Positions 24,603 through 35,876 of a DNA stretch of 64,000 bases are shown piece by piece. The notes under the pieces are model-generated. The model was given only the letters and a program-made list of their open reading frames with translations. It searched no databases and was not told the origin of the DNA. The DNA lies in assembly GCA_030154265.1 (NCBI GenBank), contig JASKKH010000008.1, positions 1 through 64,000 on the forward strand, in the 5' to 3' direction. A program made the translations under genes and the position numbers. Position 1 is the first letter of the stretch, and every line of letters starts with the position of its first letter. This DNA comes from Clostridia bacterium (GTDB lineage Bacteria > Bacillota > DSM-521 > Neomoorellales > Neomoorellaceae).

Positions 24603-25244
24603 CTATTTTTTTAAACAAAAATCCGTAAACTCCTTCATACTATTTACCACGACATCAGGATTAGATGCCAGTACTTTTTCCCAGGTAATTTTACTCCAGC
24701 CAGCAGCTACACTGGTAACCCCGGCTGCCTTTGCGGCTAATATATCATGGGGGCTGTCACCAATCATTACCGCTTCATGGGGATAAAGTTTTAATAATTG
24801 TAATGCATACATAACCGGTTCAGGACCAGGCTTATGTTTTTTAACATCTTCGACGGCAACAACAACCGGAAAGTATTTTTCTAAATTAAATAATTTTAAA
24901 GCATAAAAAGTTGTTTTCCTCATGCGCGAAGTAACTATAGCAAACTTTATTCCAGCCTTATCAAGTTCCTGTAATCCTTCAAGTATACCCGGGCAAAGTT
25001 TTGTCAAATCATCAAAGTGTTCTTCACTGTAACGTCGATAAACAGCCATAGCCGCATCCACTTCTTTTTCTTCTACAAAAACCTCTATGGCCTGCCGTAA
25101 AGGCATTCCAAAGTATGGATAAACCTCCTCCGGAGTCACTTCCCTGTTCAAGTAGGGTTTCAGGGTATACTGAAAAGATTTTATTACAAGATCGGTTGTA
25201 TCTACAATAGTACCATCAAAGTCAAATAACACACCAGAAAACAA
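24603..25244 (-). CDS. ppaX: HAD-superfamily pyrophosphatase PpaX-like
   Basis: Encodes 213 residues from a TTG start (AAGGAGG 10 bases upstream). The HAD motifs are complete: FDFDGTIVDT with the nucleophile Asp near residue 8, VTSRM (motif II) near 105, the Lys of KHKPGPEP, and MIGDSPHDILAA (motif IV). The cap-domain length fits PpaX, the pyrophosphatase handling pyrophosphate from HPr(Ser-P) dephosphorylation, or a phosphoglycolate-type phosphatase. It lies 15 bases after gatB and is probably cotranscribed. Confidence 0.78.
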   Translation of the reverse strand: MFSGVLFDFDGTIVDTTDLVIKSFQYTLKPYLNREVTPEEVYPYFGMPLRQAIEVFVEEKEVDAAMAVYRRYSEEHFDDLTKLCPGILEGLQELDKAGIKFAIVTSRMRKTTFYALKLFNLEKYFPVVVAVEDVKKHKPGPEPVMYALQLLKLYPHEAVMIGDSPHDILAAKAAGVTSVAAGWSKITWEKVLASNPDVVVNSMKEFTDFCLKK

Positions 25245-25259
25245 ATAACAAAATCCTCC

Positions 25260-26690
25260 TTAAAGCTGTTCCTTCAACAACTTATTTACAAGGCCTGGAT
25301 TAGCCTTTCCTTTAGTAGCTTTCATTACCTGGCCCACCAGAAACCCTAAAGCTTTATCCTTACCGTTACGATAGTCTTCTACTACTTTAGGGTTAGCGGA
25401 TATAACCTCATTAACAATTTTCCCTAAAGCATCAGCATCGCTTATTTGAACCAAACCTTTTTCTTCAACAACCTGGCGGGCTTTTTTACCTGTTTTAAAC
25501 ATTTCTTCGAGTACCTGTTTCGCTATTTTACCGCTAATTGTTCCTTCTTTTTGTAACTGTAATAAATCTGCTAATTGTTCTGGTGGAACAGGCGAATTTT
25601 GAGGTTCAAGGTTATTTGCATTTAGTAAACGTGAAAAATCGCCCATTATCCAATTACTAACAACTTTAGCATCAGGAAATTTCGCTACTACCTGATCAAA
25701 GTATTCTGCTAAGTCACGAGAACTAGTGATTACCTGAGCATCATATTGGGGAAGACCGTAGGTATTAATTAAACGCTGAGAACGTTCATCAGGTAACTCC
25801 GGAAGGCTCTTTCTAACCCTTTCAATCCATTCATTATCAACTTCAATAGGTACTAAATCGGGTTCGGGGAAATAACGGTAATCATGAGCCTCTTCTTTGG
25901 TACGCATGACTGTAGTAATGCCACGACTTTCATCCCAAGACATGGTAGCTTGTTGTATTTTCCCACCGTCTTCTAAAACAGAAATTTGCCTTTCAATTTC
26001 ATATTCCAGGGCACGTTGTAAGGCACGGAAGGAATTCATATTTTTTACTTCCGTCTTGGTTCCTAAGGTTTTACTACCACGCGGACGTACCGATACATTG
26101 GCGTCGCAGCGTAAAGACCCTTCCTCCATCTTACAATCTGATACACCAAGGTACAGAAGAATTGACCGAAGTTTTTCCATATAAGCACGAGCTTCTGACG
26201 GCAAACGCATATCCGGTTCTGATACAATTTCTAATAACGGAACCCCTGCCCGGTTATAGTCCACCAAGGAATAACCTCCCCCAGGACCATCTACGTGGAC
26301 TAGTTTACCTGCATCTTCTTCCATATGTACCCGGGTAATACCTATTCGTTTTTCTTCACCATCAACATTTATCTTTAGGTAGCCATTATTTGCCAGGGGT
26401 AAATCATATTGAGATGTCTGAAAGTTTTTAGGCAAATCGGGATAGTAGTAGTTTTTACGGTCATATTTACAGAAAGGAGCTATCTGACAGTTTAATGCCA
26501 AACCTGTCATTATCCCGAACTCTATTACCTGGCGATTTATTACCGGCAATACCCCAGGCATCCCTAAACAAACAGGGCAAACATGGGTATTGGGTTCAGC
26601 ACCAAAAGATGTAGTACATGCGCAAAAAGCCTTGGAATTTGTTTTTAGCTCAACATGAACTTCCAGACCTATAACTGCTTCATAATCCAC
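25260..26690 (-). CDS. gatB: Asp-tRNA(Asn)/Glu-tRNA(Gln) amidotransferase subunit B
   Basis: Encodes 476 residues, the standard length. The kinase-like domain (residues 1-290) has GLEVHVEL at the N-terminus, the zinc-site CACT and CPVCLGMPG cysteines and [10 protein letters not shown]. The C-terminal helical and YqeY domains (residues ~330-476) bind tRNA (VSNWIMGD, then [17 protein letters not shown]). It phosphorylates mischarged Glu/Asp-tRNA for amidation by ammonia from GatA. Its ATG follows the gatA stop directly. Confidence 0.96.
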   Translation of the reverse strand: MDYEAVIGLEVHVELKTNSKAFCACTTSFGAEPNTHVCPVCLGMPGVLPVINRQVIEFGIMTGLALNCQIAPFCKYDRKNYYYPDLPKNFQTSQYDLPLANNGYLKINVDGEEKRIGITRVHMEEDAGKLVHVDGPGGGYSLVDYNRAGVPLLEIVSEPDMRLPSEARAYMEKLRSILLYLGVSDCKMEEGSLRCDANVSVRPRGSKTLGTKTEVKNMNSFRALQRALEYEIERQISVLEDGGKIQQATMSWDESRGITTVMRTKEEAHDYRYFPEPDLVPIEVDNEWIERVRKSLPELPDERSQRLINTYGLPQYDAQVITSSRDLAEYFDQVVAKFPDAKVVSNWIMGDFSRLLNANNLEPQNSPVPPEQLADLLQLQKEGTISGKIAKQVLEEMFKTGKKARQVVEEKGLVQISDADALGKIVNEVISANPKVVEDYRNGKDKALGFLVGQVMKATKGKANPGLVNKLLKEQL

Positions 26691-28154
26691 TTATGCCACC
26701 CCCAAATCCGGACGTTGCCGGTGGTAATCAGTATTTTGCTCAAAAGCATACGCTGCTTGTAACAAAGTAGTTTCATCAAAGGGCTTGCCAATCAACTGTA
26801 AACCTATAGGTAGTCCCTGGCTAAAACCGCAGGGTAAAGATATTGCCGGTAAGCCTGCCATGTTAATGGGGATGGTGCATAGGTCAGAAAGATACATTGC
26901 TAAAGGATCCCCAGCTTTTTCTCCTAATTTAAAAGCAACAGTGGGTGAAGTTGGTGTTGCTAAAACATCATACCTTTTAAAGGCCTCATCAAAATCCTTG
27001 CGAATCAAAGTACGTACCTTTAAGGCTTTTAAATAATAAGCATCATAATAACCGGAACTTAATGCATAAGTCCCGAGCATAATCCGCCGTTTTACCTCGG
27101 GGCCAAAACCTTCACTCCGGGTATTCATATACATTTCAACTATATCCTTACCAGGTACCCGCAAACCGTAACTAACACCGTCATAACGAGCAAGGTTAGA
27201 AGAAGCTTCAGCTGTAGCCACTAGATAATAGGCCGGTAATGCGTACTCCGTATGTGGAAGAGAGGTTTCTTCACAAATAGCCCCTAATTCCTCAAATTTA
27301 GCAATGGCCTTACGGACACTTTCTTCTACCTCCGGTTCCATCCCCTCAGCAAAATATTCTTTAGGTATTCCTATTTTTAAACCCTTTATTTCCGCTTTTA
27401 AAGCCTCCTGATAATCAGGTACAGGTAAATCAGCTGAAGTTGAATCATGGGCATCATGCCCAGCAATAGCTTTTTGTACTAAAGCACAATCAGTTACATC
27501 TTTGGTTATAGGGCCAATTTGATCTAAAGAAGAAGCAAATGCTATTAAACCATATCGAGAAACCCTGCCATAGGTAGGTTTCATACCTACTACTCCACAA
27601 AAAGAAGCCGGCTGACGAATAGAACCACCCGTATCAGAACCCAGTGAATAGAATGCTTCCCCGGCAGCAACAGCCGCAACAGCCCCACCACTGGATCCAC
27701 CAGGAACTCGGTCGTAATCCCAGGGATTATGAGTAGGAAAGAAACTTGAATTTTCATTAGAAGAACCCATGGCAAATTCATCCATGTTAAGTTTTCCCAA
27801 CATAACTGACCCGGCATCTTTAAGATTACGAACAACAGTAGCATCGTACGGTGGTACCCAATCAGCAAGAATGCGTGAAGAACAGGTTGTCCTAATTCCT
27901 TCCGTACATATGTTGTCTTTTAAGGCCATAGGCACTCCAGCTAAAGGCCCTAATTCTTCTCCTTTAGCACGAGCCTCGTCAATAGCTTTGGCTTGCTCTA
28001 AAGCCTTTTCAGCAGTTCGAGTAACATATGCCTGTACCCGGTTTTCTACAGCTTCTATCCGGTCTATTATTGCTGTTGTTACTTCAACGGAGCTGACTTC
28101 ACCTTTTGCCAATAGTTTACTAAGCTCACTAACTGTTAAGTTATGTAATTCCAT
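26691..28154 (-). CDS. gatA: Asp-tRNA(Asn)/Glu-tRNA(Gln) amidotransferase subunit A
   Basis: Encodes 487 residues of the amidase-signature family. The catalytic Lys is in [14 protein letters not shown] (near residue 76), the cis-Ser and nucleophile Ser in the [15 protein letters not shown] and [14 protein letters not shown] motifs. It releases ammonia from glutamine or asparagine and channels it to GatB. It is the middle gene of gatC-gatA-gatB, with 12 bases to gatC and none to gatB. Confidence 0.97.
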   Translation of the reverse strand: MELHNLTVSELSKLLAKGEVSSVEVTTAIIDRIEAVENRVQAYVTRTAEKALEQAKAIDEARAKGEELGPLAGVPMALKDNICTEGIRTTCSSRILADWVPPYDATVVRNLKDAGSVMLGKLNMDEFAMGSSNENSSFFPTHNPWDYDRVPGGSSGGAVAAVAAGEAFYSLGSDTGGSIRQPASFCGVVGMKPTYGRVSRYGLIAFASSLDQIGPITKDVTDCALVQKAIAGHDAHDSTSADLPVPDYQEALKAEIKGLKIGIPKEYFAEGMEPEVEESVRKAIAKFEELGAICEETSLPHTEYALPAYYLVATAEASSNLARYDGVSYGLRVPGKDIVEMYMNTRSEGFGPEVKRRIMLGTYALSSGYYDAYYLKALKVRTLIRKDFDEAFKRYDVLATPTSPTVAFKLGEKAGDPLAMYLSDLCTIPINMAGLPAISLPCGFSQGLPIGLQLIGKPFDETTLLQAAYAFEQNTDYHRQRPDLGVA

Positions 28155-28166
28155 CTCTCAAACCTC

Positions 28167-28454
28167 CTACCCGACTACCCGTGGTACTTTGAATTGCCCT
28201 TCACTTGCCTCCGGAGCCCCAGCTAATGCCTTTTCCTTGGCCAGGCCTGGGCGCTCAACATCTTCACGGAAAACATTTCGTAAAGGTAGTACATGAGCAG
28301 TAGGTTCTACATTTCCAGTATCAAGGGTGTCTAATTTATCCATATATCCTAAAATTGCATTAAGCTGTTCAGTATAAGCCTCCATTTCTTCAGAAGAAAG
28401 CTTCAGACGGGCCAATAAAGCCACATGTTCTACTTCATTTTTAGTGATTGCCAT
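28167..28454 (-). CDS. gatC: Asp-tRNA(Asn)/Glu-tRNA(Gln) amidotransferase subunit C
   Basis: Encodes 95 residues, the usual size. EVEHVALLARLKLSSEEMEA and the TAHVLPLRNVFREDV block are the helical and extended regions that wrap GatA to GatB. It is the first gene of the gat operon. A 90-base gap separates it from the small membrane gene upstream. Confidence 0.95.
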   Translation of the reverse strand: MAITKNEVEHVALLARLKLSSEEMEAYTEQLNAILGYMDKLDTLDTGNVEPTAHVLPLRNVFREDVERPGLAKEKALAGAPEASEGQFKVPRVVG

Positions 28455-28544
28455 AATACTTAACCACCTTTATTTGGGCTATTTTCTGCCTAATTATAGC
28501 AAAAGGGCCTATCAAGAGCAAGAAAGAAGGAAATTTAGGAAAAA

Positions 28545-28745
28545 TTAATGAACACTTGTTCCACCAAAAAGTATACCCGAAATAATTAAAATTCTGAATG
28601 CTTGCCAATATGTTATCTGTTTTAAGTTAAAAACCTGAGGCATTGTAATATTCCACAACCATTGTAGAAGACCAGTAACTATAAAAATCAACGCAATAAA
28701 CAAGAAGGAAAAACTAACTACTCCTCCAAAAGGAAAGCCCATCAT
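28545..28745 (-). CDS. Small conserved-type membrane protein, unknown function
   Basis: Encodes 66 residues with a strong GGGAGGGGG site before two adjacent ATG codons. Residues ~8-30 form a transmembrane helix; a second hydrophobic stretch at ~48-62 follows the motif TYWQAFRILIISGILFGG. The W-x-x-x-MPQVF segment and the YWQA...ILFGG ending recur in small uncharacterised bacterial membrane proteins as I recall them. It lies between ligA and gatC on the same strand. No function is assigned. Confidence 0.65.
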   Translation of the reverse strand: MMGFPFGGVVSFSFLFIALIFIVTGLLQWLWNITMPQVFNLKQITYWQAFRILIISGILFGGTSVH

Positions 28746-28800
28746 TCAAAATACCCCCTCCCATGTTTACTTAAAGCTGTTCCTCAATTAAAGAATATAT

Positions 28801-30888
<2,088 letters not shown>

Positions 30889-30898
30889 TTATAATACC

Positions 30899-33058
30899 TC
30901 ATACCTTTTTAATTGGTGCATAACGTACTGCCAACTGTTTAATGCCTCGTCCCGGAAAAGCAACACCAATAACTGTATCTTCCCCTTCACCACTGACTTT
31001 AACAATAACACCCAAACCCCAACTGGAATGTTCGACCTTGTCTCCTAACTGCCAGGTCAATTGTTTTTTACTGTTATGATCGATTTGCTTTTCCTGGCTA
31101 TCTTTTGACCCAAACTGAATAGTTGGTGTTATATTCCTACCCTCTTCTTCAATCAAATCGGGTGGTACTTCAGCCAAAAATCGAGAAGGAGGATTACTTG
31201 TACTGGAACCATAAAGAGTCCGGGTCTGTGCATTAGTGAAATAAAGAACCTCCATGGCACGAGTCATGGCCACATAACACAAACGCCTTTCTTCTTCCAT
31301 TTCCAATGGGTCCTCAAGTGAACGGAAATGGGGGAATATTCCTTCCTCCATGGCAACCTGGAAAACAATTGGAAACTCTAGCCCCTTGGCTGTATGAATA
31401 GTCATCAATGCTACATTACTACCACCAGTATAAGTATCACTATCAGCCACCAGGGCAACCTGTGCTAAAAATTCACCCAGGTTAGGTTCTTCAGTACTAC
31501 GGTCATAATTCATGGTAACAGTCCTTAATTCCCTTATATTTTCTAACCTAACCTGATTTTCCGGTGTATTTTCTGCCTCAAGTTCTGCCTGGTAACCTGT
31601 TTCTCTTAAAATAGTTGTCATTATTTCCGTTACAGTTAATTTTTCCTGTTGTTGCCTTAAGTTATCCAATAGTTCAGTTAAACCTTTTATTGATATTTTG
31701 GCTCTGGCAGAAATACCATCAACTTGTTCTACTTGCCTAAGGCTTTCATACAAACCCATGGCATTAGTCGCCGCAAAAGCCTGTAGCCGAGTCAAGGTCA
31801 TACCACCAATACCACGCCTGGGTACATTTATAATCCTTAATAAACTAATAGTATCATCAGGATTTGCAATAACCCTTAAATAGGCCAATATATCTTTAAT
31901 CTCTTTACGTTGATAAAATTTTAAACCACCTATGATTTGATAAGGAATACCTGCCTGCATAAAAGCTTCTTCCAAAGCTCTGGATTGGGCATGGGTACGA
32001 TAAAGAACAGCAAAATCACTGAAAGGCCTTTTCTCTTCTTGATTTCTACGATAAATCTCATCAGCAACAAATCTAGCCTCATCTCGTTCATCAAGAGCTC
32101 GATAATAATGAATTAATTCACCAGCCTTCCGCTTTGTCCAGAGACTTTTCTCTTTACGTCCTTGATTATGTTGTATTACAAAATTGGCAGCCTGGAGTAT
32201 GGGCTGTGTTGAACGATAGTTTTCCTCAAGCAAAATTACCCGGGCGTTAGGATAGTCTTCTTCAAAAGCTAAAATGTTGCCAATATCAGCACCACGCCAA
32301 CCGTATATACCCTGATCCGGATCTCCTACAACACACAGGTTTTCCCCATCTCCCGCCACAAGACGTACCAAAGCATACTGGGCATGGTTAGTATCCTGAT
32401 ATTCGTCTATCAAAATATGTTTCCAAAGCTGTTGATAGTATCTTAAAACAGATGGATTATTCTGCCATAATATTACCGTTTTCATTATTAAATCATCAAA
32501 GTCCATTGCATTAGATTCCTGAAGCTTGTCCTGATAGCGCCGGTAAACCTCTCCTTGTTGTTGTTCCCGGTAAGTAGCAGCCCCATCCAGGAAGTGTTCC
32601 GGTGTCTGTAAAGCATTTTTTGCGTTACTAATAACATTAGCAAGTACACGGGGAGGGTATTTTTTATCGTCTAGATTTAACTCCTTTAATACTTCTTTAA
32701 TAACAACCTGTTGGTCATCGGTATCATATATAGCAAAATTAGGCCGATAGCCCAGCAAATGTGCGTCTTTTCTTAAAATGCGAACACAAGCAGCATGGAA
32801 AGTACTAACCCAAATTCCCTGGGCAGACTTACCTACTAGTCCTTGTAATCGTTCCTTCATTTCCTGAGCTGCTTTATTGGTAAATGTAACTGCTAGAATA
32901 TTTTCCGCAGCCACCCCTTCTTCTATTAATGAAGCAACTCGATAGGTTAAAACCCTGGTCTTACCACTACCAGCACCTGCCAAAACCAATAAAGGGGTTC
33001 CCCGATGCTTGACAGCTTTTTGTTGTTGTTCATTAAGTAAAGATATGTAATCAACCAA
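30899..33058 (-). CDS. pcrA: ATP-dependent DNA helicase PcrA/UvrD
   Basis: Encodes about 719 residues. The start is placed at a TTG at 33058, which has AGGAG 10 bases upstream and gives VDYISLLNEQQQKAV; a GTG 9 bases earlier is too close to the ribosome site. All SF1A motifs are present: AGAGSGKTRVLTYR (Walker A), ILIDEYQDTN (Walker B), VGDPDQGIYGWRGAD, LEENYRS, MTIHTAKGLEF and CYVAMTRA. The C-terminal ~55 residues with WQLGDKVEHSSWGLGVIV form the Tudor-like RNA-polymerase-contact domain of PcrA. Confidence 0.96.
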   Translation of the reverse strand: MVDYISLLNEQQQKAVKHRGTPLLVLAGAGSGKTRVLTYRVASLIEEGVAAENILAVTFTNKAAQEMKERLQGLVGKSAQGIWVSTFHAACVRILRKDAHLLGYRPNFAIYDTDDQQVVIKEVLKELNLDDKKYPPRVLANVISNAKNALQTPEHFLDGAATYREQQQGEVYRRYQDKLQESNAMDFDDLIMKTVILWQNNPSVLRYYQQLWKHILIDEYQDTNHAQYALVRLVAGDGENLCVVGDPDQGIYGWRGADIGNILAFEEDYPNARVILLEENYRSTQPILQAANFVIQHNQGRKEKSLWTKRKAGELIHYYRALDERDEARFVADEIYRRNQEEKRPFSDFAVLYRTHAQSRALEEAFMQAGIPYQIIGGLKFYQRKEIKDILAYLRVIANPDDTISLLRIINVPRRGIGGMTLTRLQAFAATNAMGLYESLRQVEQVDGISARAKISIKGLTELLDNLRQQQEKLTVTEIMTTILRETGYQAELEAENTPENQVRLENIRELRTVTMNYDRSTEEPNLGEFLAQVALVADSDTYTGGSNVALMTIHTAKGLEFPIVFQVAMEEGIFPHFRSLEDPLEMEEERRLCYVAMTRAMEVLYFTNAQTRTLYGSSTSNPPSRFLAEVPPDLIEEEGRNITPTIQFGSKDSQEKQIDHNSKKQLTWQLGDKVEHSSWGLGVIVKVSGEGEDTVIGVAFPGRGIKQLAVRYAPIKKV

Positions 33059-33134
33059 TAATCTCACACTCCTAAGTCCTAGTTATATTCTCCTCTGTTC
33101 TGGAAAAAACCTGCCTAAGTTTTTACCTGTGTTT

Positions 33135-33164
33135 TTTACCATAAAAATAGAAACTGCATATAAT
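33135..33164 (+). promoter_or_regulatory. Candidate promoter for the 114-residue hypothetical gene
   Basis: TTTACC at 33135-33140 and a perfect TATAAT at 33159-33164, 18 bases apart, 31 bases before the start codon. The -35 box is weak. Confidence 0.45.
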
Positions 33165-33194
33165 GCATCAAGTTTAAAAAAGAGGTGAATATAG

Positions 33195-33539
33195 ATGACT
33201 CCTAATTATAACAACCCAAATTTTAAAATAGATTTACCCTCAAAGGAATTAATGAGAAAAGAAATTATGAATGGCAATCTAAATATTTTCATACAAGAAC
33301 TTCATGATTTTATTAAAAAAATGCGGGATTTTCTTGACTATTTAGAAACAGGTACTAAAGTAACTAATAATATTGTCCTTATAACTAAAAATGTGCTAAC
33401 ACAAGAAAGAAATCTCTTTCAAAATAGTGAAAAGAGTTTAGAAAACATTTCTCCGGAATTAATGTTAAACCTTTTGGATACCCAAGAATTCCAAAACCTG
33501 GCTGGTCATATATTAGCCCAAATACTAAAACATAAATGA
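33195..33539 (+). CDS. Hypothetical helical protein
   Basis: Encodes 114 residues preceded by AGAGGTGA 7 bases upstream and a TATAAT box. It is not recognised. The sequence is soluble and mostly helical, with a central amphipathic stretch (NLNIFIQELHDFIKKMRDFL, then DYLETG) and a final LLDTQEFQNLAGHILAQIL helix. The N-terminus is Asn-rich. No Cys is present. Single gene; its end is only 12 bases from the stop of a decayed frame on the other strand. A spore or small-regulator role is possible but not supported by motif. Confidence 0.6.
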   Translation: MTPNYNNPNFKIDLPSKELMRKEIMNGNLNIFIQELHDFIKKMRDFLDYLETGTKVTNNIVLITKNVLTQERNLFQNSEKSLENISPELMLNLLDTQEFQNLAGHILAQILKHK

Positions 33540-33551
33540 TTTTTTATTTTT

Positions 33552-33710
33552 TTACTTTAAAGCCAAATCAGCTCTTACAAGACCACTGCCTTGTTGTTCT
33601 CTAGTTAAGTTCTTCAATTTTTCAGCAGTAACCTTGATTCGATTTAATACCTACTTTTTTCTAAATGGAGGTCTATTAAATAAAACGATTTTTCGTTTTA
33701 ATAATCCCAT
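33552..33710 (-). pseudogene. Small amber-interrupted reading frame, unknown
   Basis: GGAGG lies 9 bases before an ATG at 33710. The frame reads MGLLKRKIVLFNRPPFRKK, meets a TAG at 33653-33651, then continues in frame as VLNRIKVTAEKLKNLTREQQ and ends ADLALK at a TAA at 33554. The second half looks like genuine coding (helical, charged). It is either a small gene with a nonsense mutation or a 19-residue peptide followed by chance. No family recognised. Confidence 0.35.
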
Positions 33711-33803
33711 ATTAATATTCCTCCAAGCTTTCATCCATATTTTACTAATCCATATTATGTTAATCAGCATTGCTTTGTTACTTTAATCCATCTAAAAATA
33801 AAA

Positions 33804-33954
33804 ATGGGTTGCCCAAAAGGGTATAAATAGTTTGATTTAATCCCAAAAAAATATCCCGTATAACTACAAAAGTGGTACGGGGTAAACTACTTATGACGTA
33901 ATTTTAATGCTAAGTAGGGCTGAAAATTTCGGAAAAAAATTTGGGACAGCCCCA
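33804..33954. repeat. MITE-like dispersed repeat, fuller copy B
   Basis: About 150 bases bounded by imperfect inverted ends: GGGTTGCCCAAAA on the left and TTTGGGACAGCCCC on the right. Internally there is a CCCGTATAACTACAAAAG/GTACGGG fold. Its minus strand matches copy A at 4957-5047 over most of that length. No coding frame. Ends of the GGGGCTGTCCCAAA type occur on several IS families, so this is probably an internally deleted, non-autonomous element. Confidence 0.6.
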
Positions 33955-34034
33955 ATTTGTATATATGATAAAATATAAATACCATGCTTTAGCAAACCTA
34001 TAAAATATTATTACAAGGAAAGAAATTTTGGGTT

Positions 34035-34520
34035 ATGAAACTTTACTATGATTTTTATCGATCTCAAATAGGGACTATCTATATATGCCTCAGTTCGCAA
34101 GGTGTACATAAAGTATCAATAACCGAAGAAGACTGGTACAAATATAGACAAAAAAATAATAAATTAATTAGAAACACTGATTTTTGCCGAGAAGCTATTA
34201 AAGAAATTCATGAGTACTTTATAGGAAAACGGCAAAAATTTAGTATTCCCTTATACATAGAAGGAACCACTTTTCAAAAAAAAGTGTGGCATCAACTACA
34301 GTCCATTCCTTATGGCGAAATCCGAAGCTATTCTCAAATTGCTATCGCTATAGGCAAACCACATGGACAAAGGGCTGTAGGCCAGGCAAACAGAGCTAAC
34401 CCTTTACCTATTTTTATTCCTTGTCATAGAGTAATTGGTCAAAACGGTAGTCTAATTGGATATGCAGGTACAAAAATTGATATTCAAAGATACCTGCTTC
34501 AATTAGAAGGTTATTTATAA
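34035..34520 (+). CDS. ogt: Methylated-DNA--protein-cysteine methyltransferase
   Basis: Encodes 161 residues, a single-domain O6-alkylguanine-DNA alkyltransferase. The suicide Cys is in IFIPCHRVIGQNGSL (near residue 131); FQKKVWHQLQSIPYGEIRSY and the RAVGQANRANPLP DNA-binding helix precede it. It removes alkyl groups from O6-guanine and is consumed. It follows the MITE-like repeat by 80 bases, and a hairpin terminator closes it. Ogt and the C-terminal half of Ada look alike, but no Ada N-terminal domain is present. Confidence 0.93.
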   Translation: MKLYYDFYRSQIGTIYICLSSQGVHKVSITEEDWYKYRQKNNKLIRNTDFCREAIKEIHEYFIGKRQKFSIPLYIEGTTFQKKVWHQLQSIPYGEIRSYSQIAIAIGKPHGQRAVGQANRANPLPIFIPCHRVIGQNGSLIGYAGTKIDIQRYLLQLEGYL

Positions 34521-34531
34521 ATATAAACACA

Positions 34532-34563
34532 AAGAGAGAGCGTATTTATAAAGGCTCTCTCTT
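34532..34563. terminator. Terminator between ogt and the CotF-like gene
   Basis: AAGAGAGAGC/GCTCTCTCTT, a 10-bp perfect stem with a 12-base loop, between convergent genes. The T run is weak on both sides. Confidence 0.6.
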
Positions 34564-34603
34564 ATTTAATAACAGACAACTCTATTACTAAAGGTTATAA
34601 ATT

Positions 34604-35173
34604 TTATTGATATTGGAAGTTCATTCCTTGAGTATTAGCTGTAGTATAGGTATTCATCATTGTATTAGTAGTCATTTCTTTCATTGTGGGTACCTGATAA
34701 TAACCTTTTTGGTTCATATACTGCCAAACCTCATAGGCTTGCTCTGAGCAGTTAATAGCACCCTGCTGAATCATTCTACGCATTTCCGGATCTGCACACT
34801 CTAAAGCAGCCATCATACGTAGTGAAGCTGAAGCTTTATGGCAACCTAGCATTCCGCTTGCAATATCCCGGTCATCTAATTCGTTTGCTGAAGTATTAGG
34901 AGCATTTGAACCGGGGTTATCCAGCCCATAGATGGGTGCACTATTTTTTGGTGTACGATAAGGTACTGCTTTATGCATACCACGCTTATTCATAGCCTGA
35001 ACAATATTGTTGTATTCCTGGGTTGTAAATTGAATTTGTTTATCTAAGATTTGGCGTAGTTGAGGATCTCTTGTATGCTGACGGTAAAGCTGAAATTGGT
35101 TAATACCATCAATAGTATCGGTTAAAACTTCATGGATCTCCATGATTTCATGGGCTCCAAATTGTGCGGTCAT
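34604..35173 (-). CDS. CotF-family spore coat protein
   Basis: Encodes 189 residues. Residues ~5-65 (GAHEIMEIHEVLTDTIDGIN, then QFQLYRQH) and ~100-150 (DRDIASGMLGCHKASASLRM, then ECADPEMRRMI) form paired four-helix-bundle halves of the ferritin-like CotF fold. The C-terminus is rich in Met, Thr, Asn, Tyr and Gln (MTTNTMMNTYTTANTQGMN), a coat-protein-like tail. It fits an endospore former and would be mother-cell expressed. GGAGG-type site before the ATG. Flanked by terminators on both sides, so monocistronic. Confidence 0.8.
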   Translation of the reverse strand: MTAQFGAHEIMEIHEVLTDTIDGINQFQLYRQHTRDPQLRQILDKQIQFTTQEYNNIVQAMNKRGMHKAVPYRTPKNSAPIYGLDNPGSNAPNTSANELDDRDIASGMLGCHKASASLRMMAALECADPEMRRMIQQGAINCSEQAYEVWQYMNQKGYYQVPTMKEMTTNTMMNTYTTANTQGMNFQYQ

Positions 35174-35365
35174 ATGAGTTCCTCCTTTAATTTGTTTGGC
35201 ATATACCCGAAATAGATTGTTTCCTATTTAGGTCAAAAATATGTAGTATTAAAGGTCATTTTAGACTACGAATAGAATTTTGTTTTTAGGGTAAAGTATA
35301 AATAATCACAGTAACCTACTTAACCTTATTCGCATAGTTTAATCTAGAAGGTTGAGTTTAAGGTG

Positions 35366-35433
35366 AAAACCCCGACCCAACCGGGGTTTTAATATAAAGG
35401 CCCTGGGTTTTGATTAAAAACCCAGGGCTTTTT
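35366..35433. terminator. Two tandem terminator hairpins downstream of the 110-residue gene
   Basis: AAAACCCCG/CGGGGTTTT (35366-35390) and AAGCCCTGGG-type stem (35397-35429) with TTTTT at 35429-35433. Both stems have A/T flanks suited to termination in either direction. Confidence 0.75.
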
Positions 35434-35457
35434 AAATTTATTATGCTTATAAAAAAT

Positions 35458-35790
35458 TTATTTGGATTTTTTCCAATCATTTATAAACTGTTCAAGTTCT
35501 GGTGGCACGGATTGACCGCTTTCGTTTAACATTCCTTTAAACATTTCTGATAATTGCTCTTTTGTATCCTCACTGAAATTTTTACTAATTTCACTAATCA
35601 TGTTAGCCATATCTTCTTTATTACTTGTAAACATATTCCCTAAATCAAAACCAGTCTGACCCAACATTTCTTGTAGAACTTTCATATTCTCAGGCGATAT
35701 GCCCAATTCTTCAAGAACCTCTGCTGAAGATTTTCCATTGGCAACAGCTTCTTGTAAACGTTGGCGTAAGGCATCAAGATCGATACTCAA
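35458..35790 (-). CDS. Hypothetical acidic helical protein
   Basis: Encodes 110 residues and is not recognised. It is acidic and predicted wholly helical: LDALRQRLQEAVANGKSSAE, then VLEELGISPENMKVLQEMLG, a DLGNMFTSNKEDMANMI stretch and a C-terminal PPELEQFINDWKKSK. It has many Met and no Cys. The ribosome site AAGAGGTGA is good. It sits between the chemoreceptor and the coat gene and has its own terminators, so a separate transcript is likely. No function is proposed. Confidence 0.6.
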   Translation of the reverse strand: MSIDLDALRQRLQEAVANGKSSAEVLEELGISPENMKVLQEMLGQTGFDLGNMFTSNKEDMANMISEISKNFSEDTKEQLSEMFKGMLNESGQSVPPELEQFINDWKKSK

Positions 35791-35876
35791 TTGGCTTCAC
35801 CTCTTAAAATAAAATTTAAGCCTCGATCATTATATGCCTCACCATTCCTTTTTGTGCTTTTTTAAAAAATAATTTA

